NCBI RefSeq assembly: GCF_001513745.1
Contig: NZ_CP013382.1
Span: 124,001 to 188,000 of the forward strand
DNA from: Burkholderia humptydooensis
GTDB lineage: Bacteria; Pseudomonadota; Gammaproteobacteria; Burkholderiales; Burkholderiaceae
Length of the DNA stretch: 64,000 nt
Direction of reading: 5' to 3'
Position numbers and translations under genes: made by a program. Positions within the stretch are counted from its first letter, which is position 1. Each line of letters begins with the position of its first letter. The notes below the pieces were generated by a model. It saw nothing but the letters and a program-made list of their open reading frames with translations, made no database searches and was not told the DNA's origin. Of the stretch, positions 62,668 through 64,000 are shown piece by piece.

Positions 62668-62758
62668 CGCAATACCTGGAATATCAGAAATCAATTTCCA
62701 ATATACCTGAGCGGCCACTATCCTGCGGTCACTGCTCCAGACAATCGCGAGTGCCGAC
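62668..62758. promoter_or_regulatory. Shared LysR/quinone-reductase control region
   Basis: 91 bases between divergent starts. It is AT-rich and holds a spaced inverted pair TGGAA (62677-62681) / TTCCA (62696-62700) and the direct repeat ATACCTG (62672-62678 and 62703-62709), which could be LysR half-sites. Assignment is by position and symmetry only. Confidence 0.4.
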
Positions 62759-63535
62759 ATGAACGTCTTGCTGGTCTATGCCCATCCCGAACCGAAATCG
62801 CTGAACGGATCGCTCAGGAACTTCGCGGTCAAGCGCCTCAAGGACGCCGGACACACGGTTCAGGTGTCCGATCTGTACGCGATGCAGTGGAAGGCCGCGC
62901 TCGACGCCGACGACAACACCGGGCGCCAGCCCGATGCGCGCTTCGACCCGTCGCTCGACTCGAAGCATGCGTTCGAGAACGGCACGCAGGCGGCCGACAT
63001 CGCGCGCGAGCAGGACAAGCTGCGCTGGGCCGATGCGCTCGTCCTGCAGTTTCCGCTGTGGTGGTTCTCGATGCCGGCGATCCTGAAGGGCTGGGTCGAG
63101 CGCGTGTACGCGTTCGGCTTCGCCTACGGCGTCGGCGAGCACTCGGACACGCACTGGGGCGATCGGTACGGCGAGGGCTCGATGAAGGGCAAGCGCGCGA
63201 TGCTGATCGTGACGACGGGCGGCTGGGAATCGCATTACGGGCCGCGCGGGATCAACGGGCCGATCGGCGACGTGCTGTACCCGATCCATCACGGCATCCT
63301 GTATTACCCCGGCTTCGACGTGCTGCCGCCGTTCCTCGTGCATCGGACGAGCCGCATCGACGAAGCGCGCTTCGCGGCGATCTGCGATTCGCTCGGGCAG
63401 CGCCTCGACGATCTATGGAAGACCGCGCCGATATCGTTTCGTCCGCAGAATGCCGGCGATTACGAGATTCCGCAGCTCACGCTGCGGGACGACGTCGCGC
63501 CGGATCGGTCGGGGTTTGCCGCGCATATCGCGTAA
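62759..63535 (+). CDS. NAD(P)H-quinone reductase-like flavoprotein (flavodoxin_2 family)
   Basis: 258 residues. MNVLLVYAHPEPKSLNGSLR is the flavodoxin-like start, followed by DALVLQFPLWWFSMPAILKGWVERV, the FMN/FAD-binding loop of the MdaB/NQO-like family, and GKRAMLIVTTGGWESHYGPRG at the nicotinamide site. It should reduce quinones or nitro/azo compounds by two electrons, avoiding semiquinone radicals. Divergent from the LysR gene; both together resemble an inducible detoxification unit. Cytoplasmic. Confidence 0.88.
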   Translation: MNVLLVYAHPEPKSLNGSLRNFAVKRLKDAGHTVQVSDLYAMQWKAALDADDNTGRQPDARFDPSLDSKHAFENGTQAADIAREQDKLRWADALVLQFPLWWFSMPAILKGWVERVYAFGFAYGVGEHSDTHWGDRYGEGSMKGKRAMLIVTTGGWESHYGPRGINGPIGDVLYPIHHGILYYPGFDVLPPFLVHRTSRIDEARFAAICDSLGQRLDDLWKTAPISFRPQNAGDYEIPQLTLRDDVAPDRSGFAAHIA

Positions 63536-63632
63536 TGCGCGGCGCGCGGCGGCGATGCCGCAACGCCGTCGCGCACAGCGGGCGTGCGGCGCTGCCTGAA
63601 ACGTGCGAGCGTCCGCGCGGAAGCGGATCGAA

Positions 63633-64000
63633 TCAGAGCCGCCGCGCGAGCATGCCGGCATTCGCGGATCGAATGTCGGTGCAGCCGCACAGCGCCATCG
63701 TCGTATCGAGCTCGCGCGCGATGAGCTCGAGGCTGCGCAGCGCGCCTTCCTCGCCGAGCGCGGCGACGCCGTAGAGGAACGCGCGGCCGATCATCGTGCC
63801 GCGCGCGCCGAGCGCGACCGCCTTCAGCACGTCCTGGCCCGTTCGCACGCCGCCGTCGAGCCACACTTCGACGCGCTTGCCGGCCGCCTCGACGATGGCC
63901 GGCAGCGCCTCGACCGACGACATCGCGCCGTCCAGTTGACGGCCGCCGTGGTTCGACACGACGATCGCGTCCGCGCCCGCATCGGCCGCGCGGATCGCAT
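63633..64000 (-). CDS. FMN-dependent alpha-hydroxy-acid dehydrogenase (L-lactate dehydrogenase type), C-terminal part
   Basis: The gene runs off the right edge; only the C-terminal 122 or so codons are seen. VSNHGGRQLDGAMSSVEALP is the family signature with the catalytic His and the substrate-binding Arg; VWLDGGVRTGQDVLKAVALGARGTMIGRAFLYG is the phosphate-binding part of the FMN site. The enzyme oxidises an L-2-hydroxy acid such as lactate, mandelate or glycolate. The specific substrate depends on the missing part. Convergent with the quinone-reductase gene. Confidence 0.9.
   Translation of the reverse strand, partial: AIRAADAGADAIVVSNHGGRQLDGAMSSVEALPAIVEAAGKRVEVWLDGGVRTGQDVLKAVALGARGTMIGRAFLYGVAALGEEGALRSLELIARELDTTMALCGCTDIRSANAGMLARRL

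Overview
The window looks like part of a secondary replicon of a Burkholderia species, most likely of the B. pseudomallei/thailandensis group. This rests on the high-GC codon use, the Burkholderia-type porin, the many LysR regulators, a complete type VI secretion (T6SS) cluster and an IS5-type insertion sequence. The species call is inference; there is no rRNA or tRNA here to anchor it, and none was seen on either strand.

Layout. 1-1216: tail of a flavin disulfide oxidoreductase. 1317-6208: a ribose-type sugar ABC importer (binding protein, permease, ATPase) led by a ROK-family repressor, with a perfect AT-rich palindrome (6245-6273) upstream as probable operator. 6612-9610: secreted GH15 glucoamylase with a starch-binding domain, coupled to a small proline-rich protein. 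9877-13857: a small exported ORF, a porin, a 1.48-kb IS element (11525-13007) and the 3' part of an MFS transporter. 13858-20696: an AT-richer inserted island carrying VgrG, a Tle-type lipase effector, a Tli4-type immunity protein, a PAAR tip and a small lipoprotein. The island has removed the 5' ends of both the MFS transporter gene and a LysR gene (20695-21525) that were probably a divergent pair. 21631-28555: PhnD-like binding protein, fatty-acid desaturase, glycine-zipper protein, LysR/D-amino-acid dehydrogenase/amino-acid binding protein, and an SDR oxidoreductase. 29172-31088: an exported beta-propeller-like protein.

31868-58010 is a chromosomal T6SS locus in two divergent arms. The left arm (minus strand) is tssH-tssB-tssC-hcp-tssJ-tssK-tssL-tssM; the right arm (plus strand) is a TagK-like gene, a short TagJ/ImpE-like gene, tssE-tssF-tssG-tssA-vgrG, and then a DUF2169/pentapeptide, pentapeptide, DUF3540 and PAAR-like (DUF4150) cassette. 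Together these encode membrane complex (TssJLM), baseplate (TssAEFGK), sheath (TssBC), tube (Hcp), recycling ATPase (TssH/ClpV) and spike. tssL carries its own OmpA-like peptidoglycan-binding domain. As read, tssM is broken by a ten-base poly(A) tract, so the apparatus is either defective, phase-variable or rescued by slippage. No PpkA, PppA, FHA or TagF gene was seen.

58554-61738 encodes the E1-alpha, E1-beta and E2 subunits of a 2-oxoacid (pyruvate-type) dehydrogenase without a local E3. 61774-63535 is a LysR regulator divergent from an NAD(P)H-quinone reductase, and the window ends in an FMN-dependent alpha-hydroxy-acid dehydrogenase gene.
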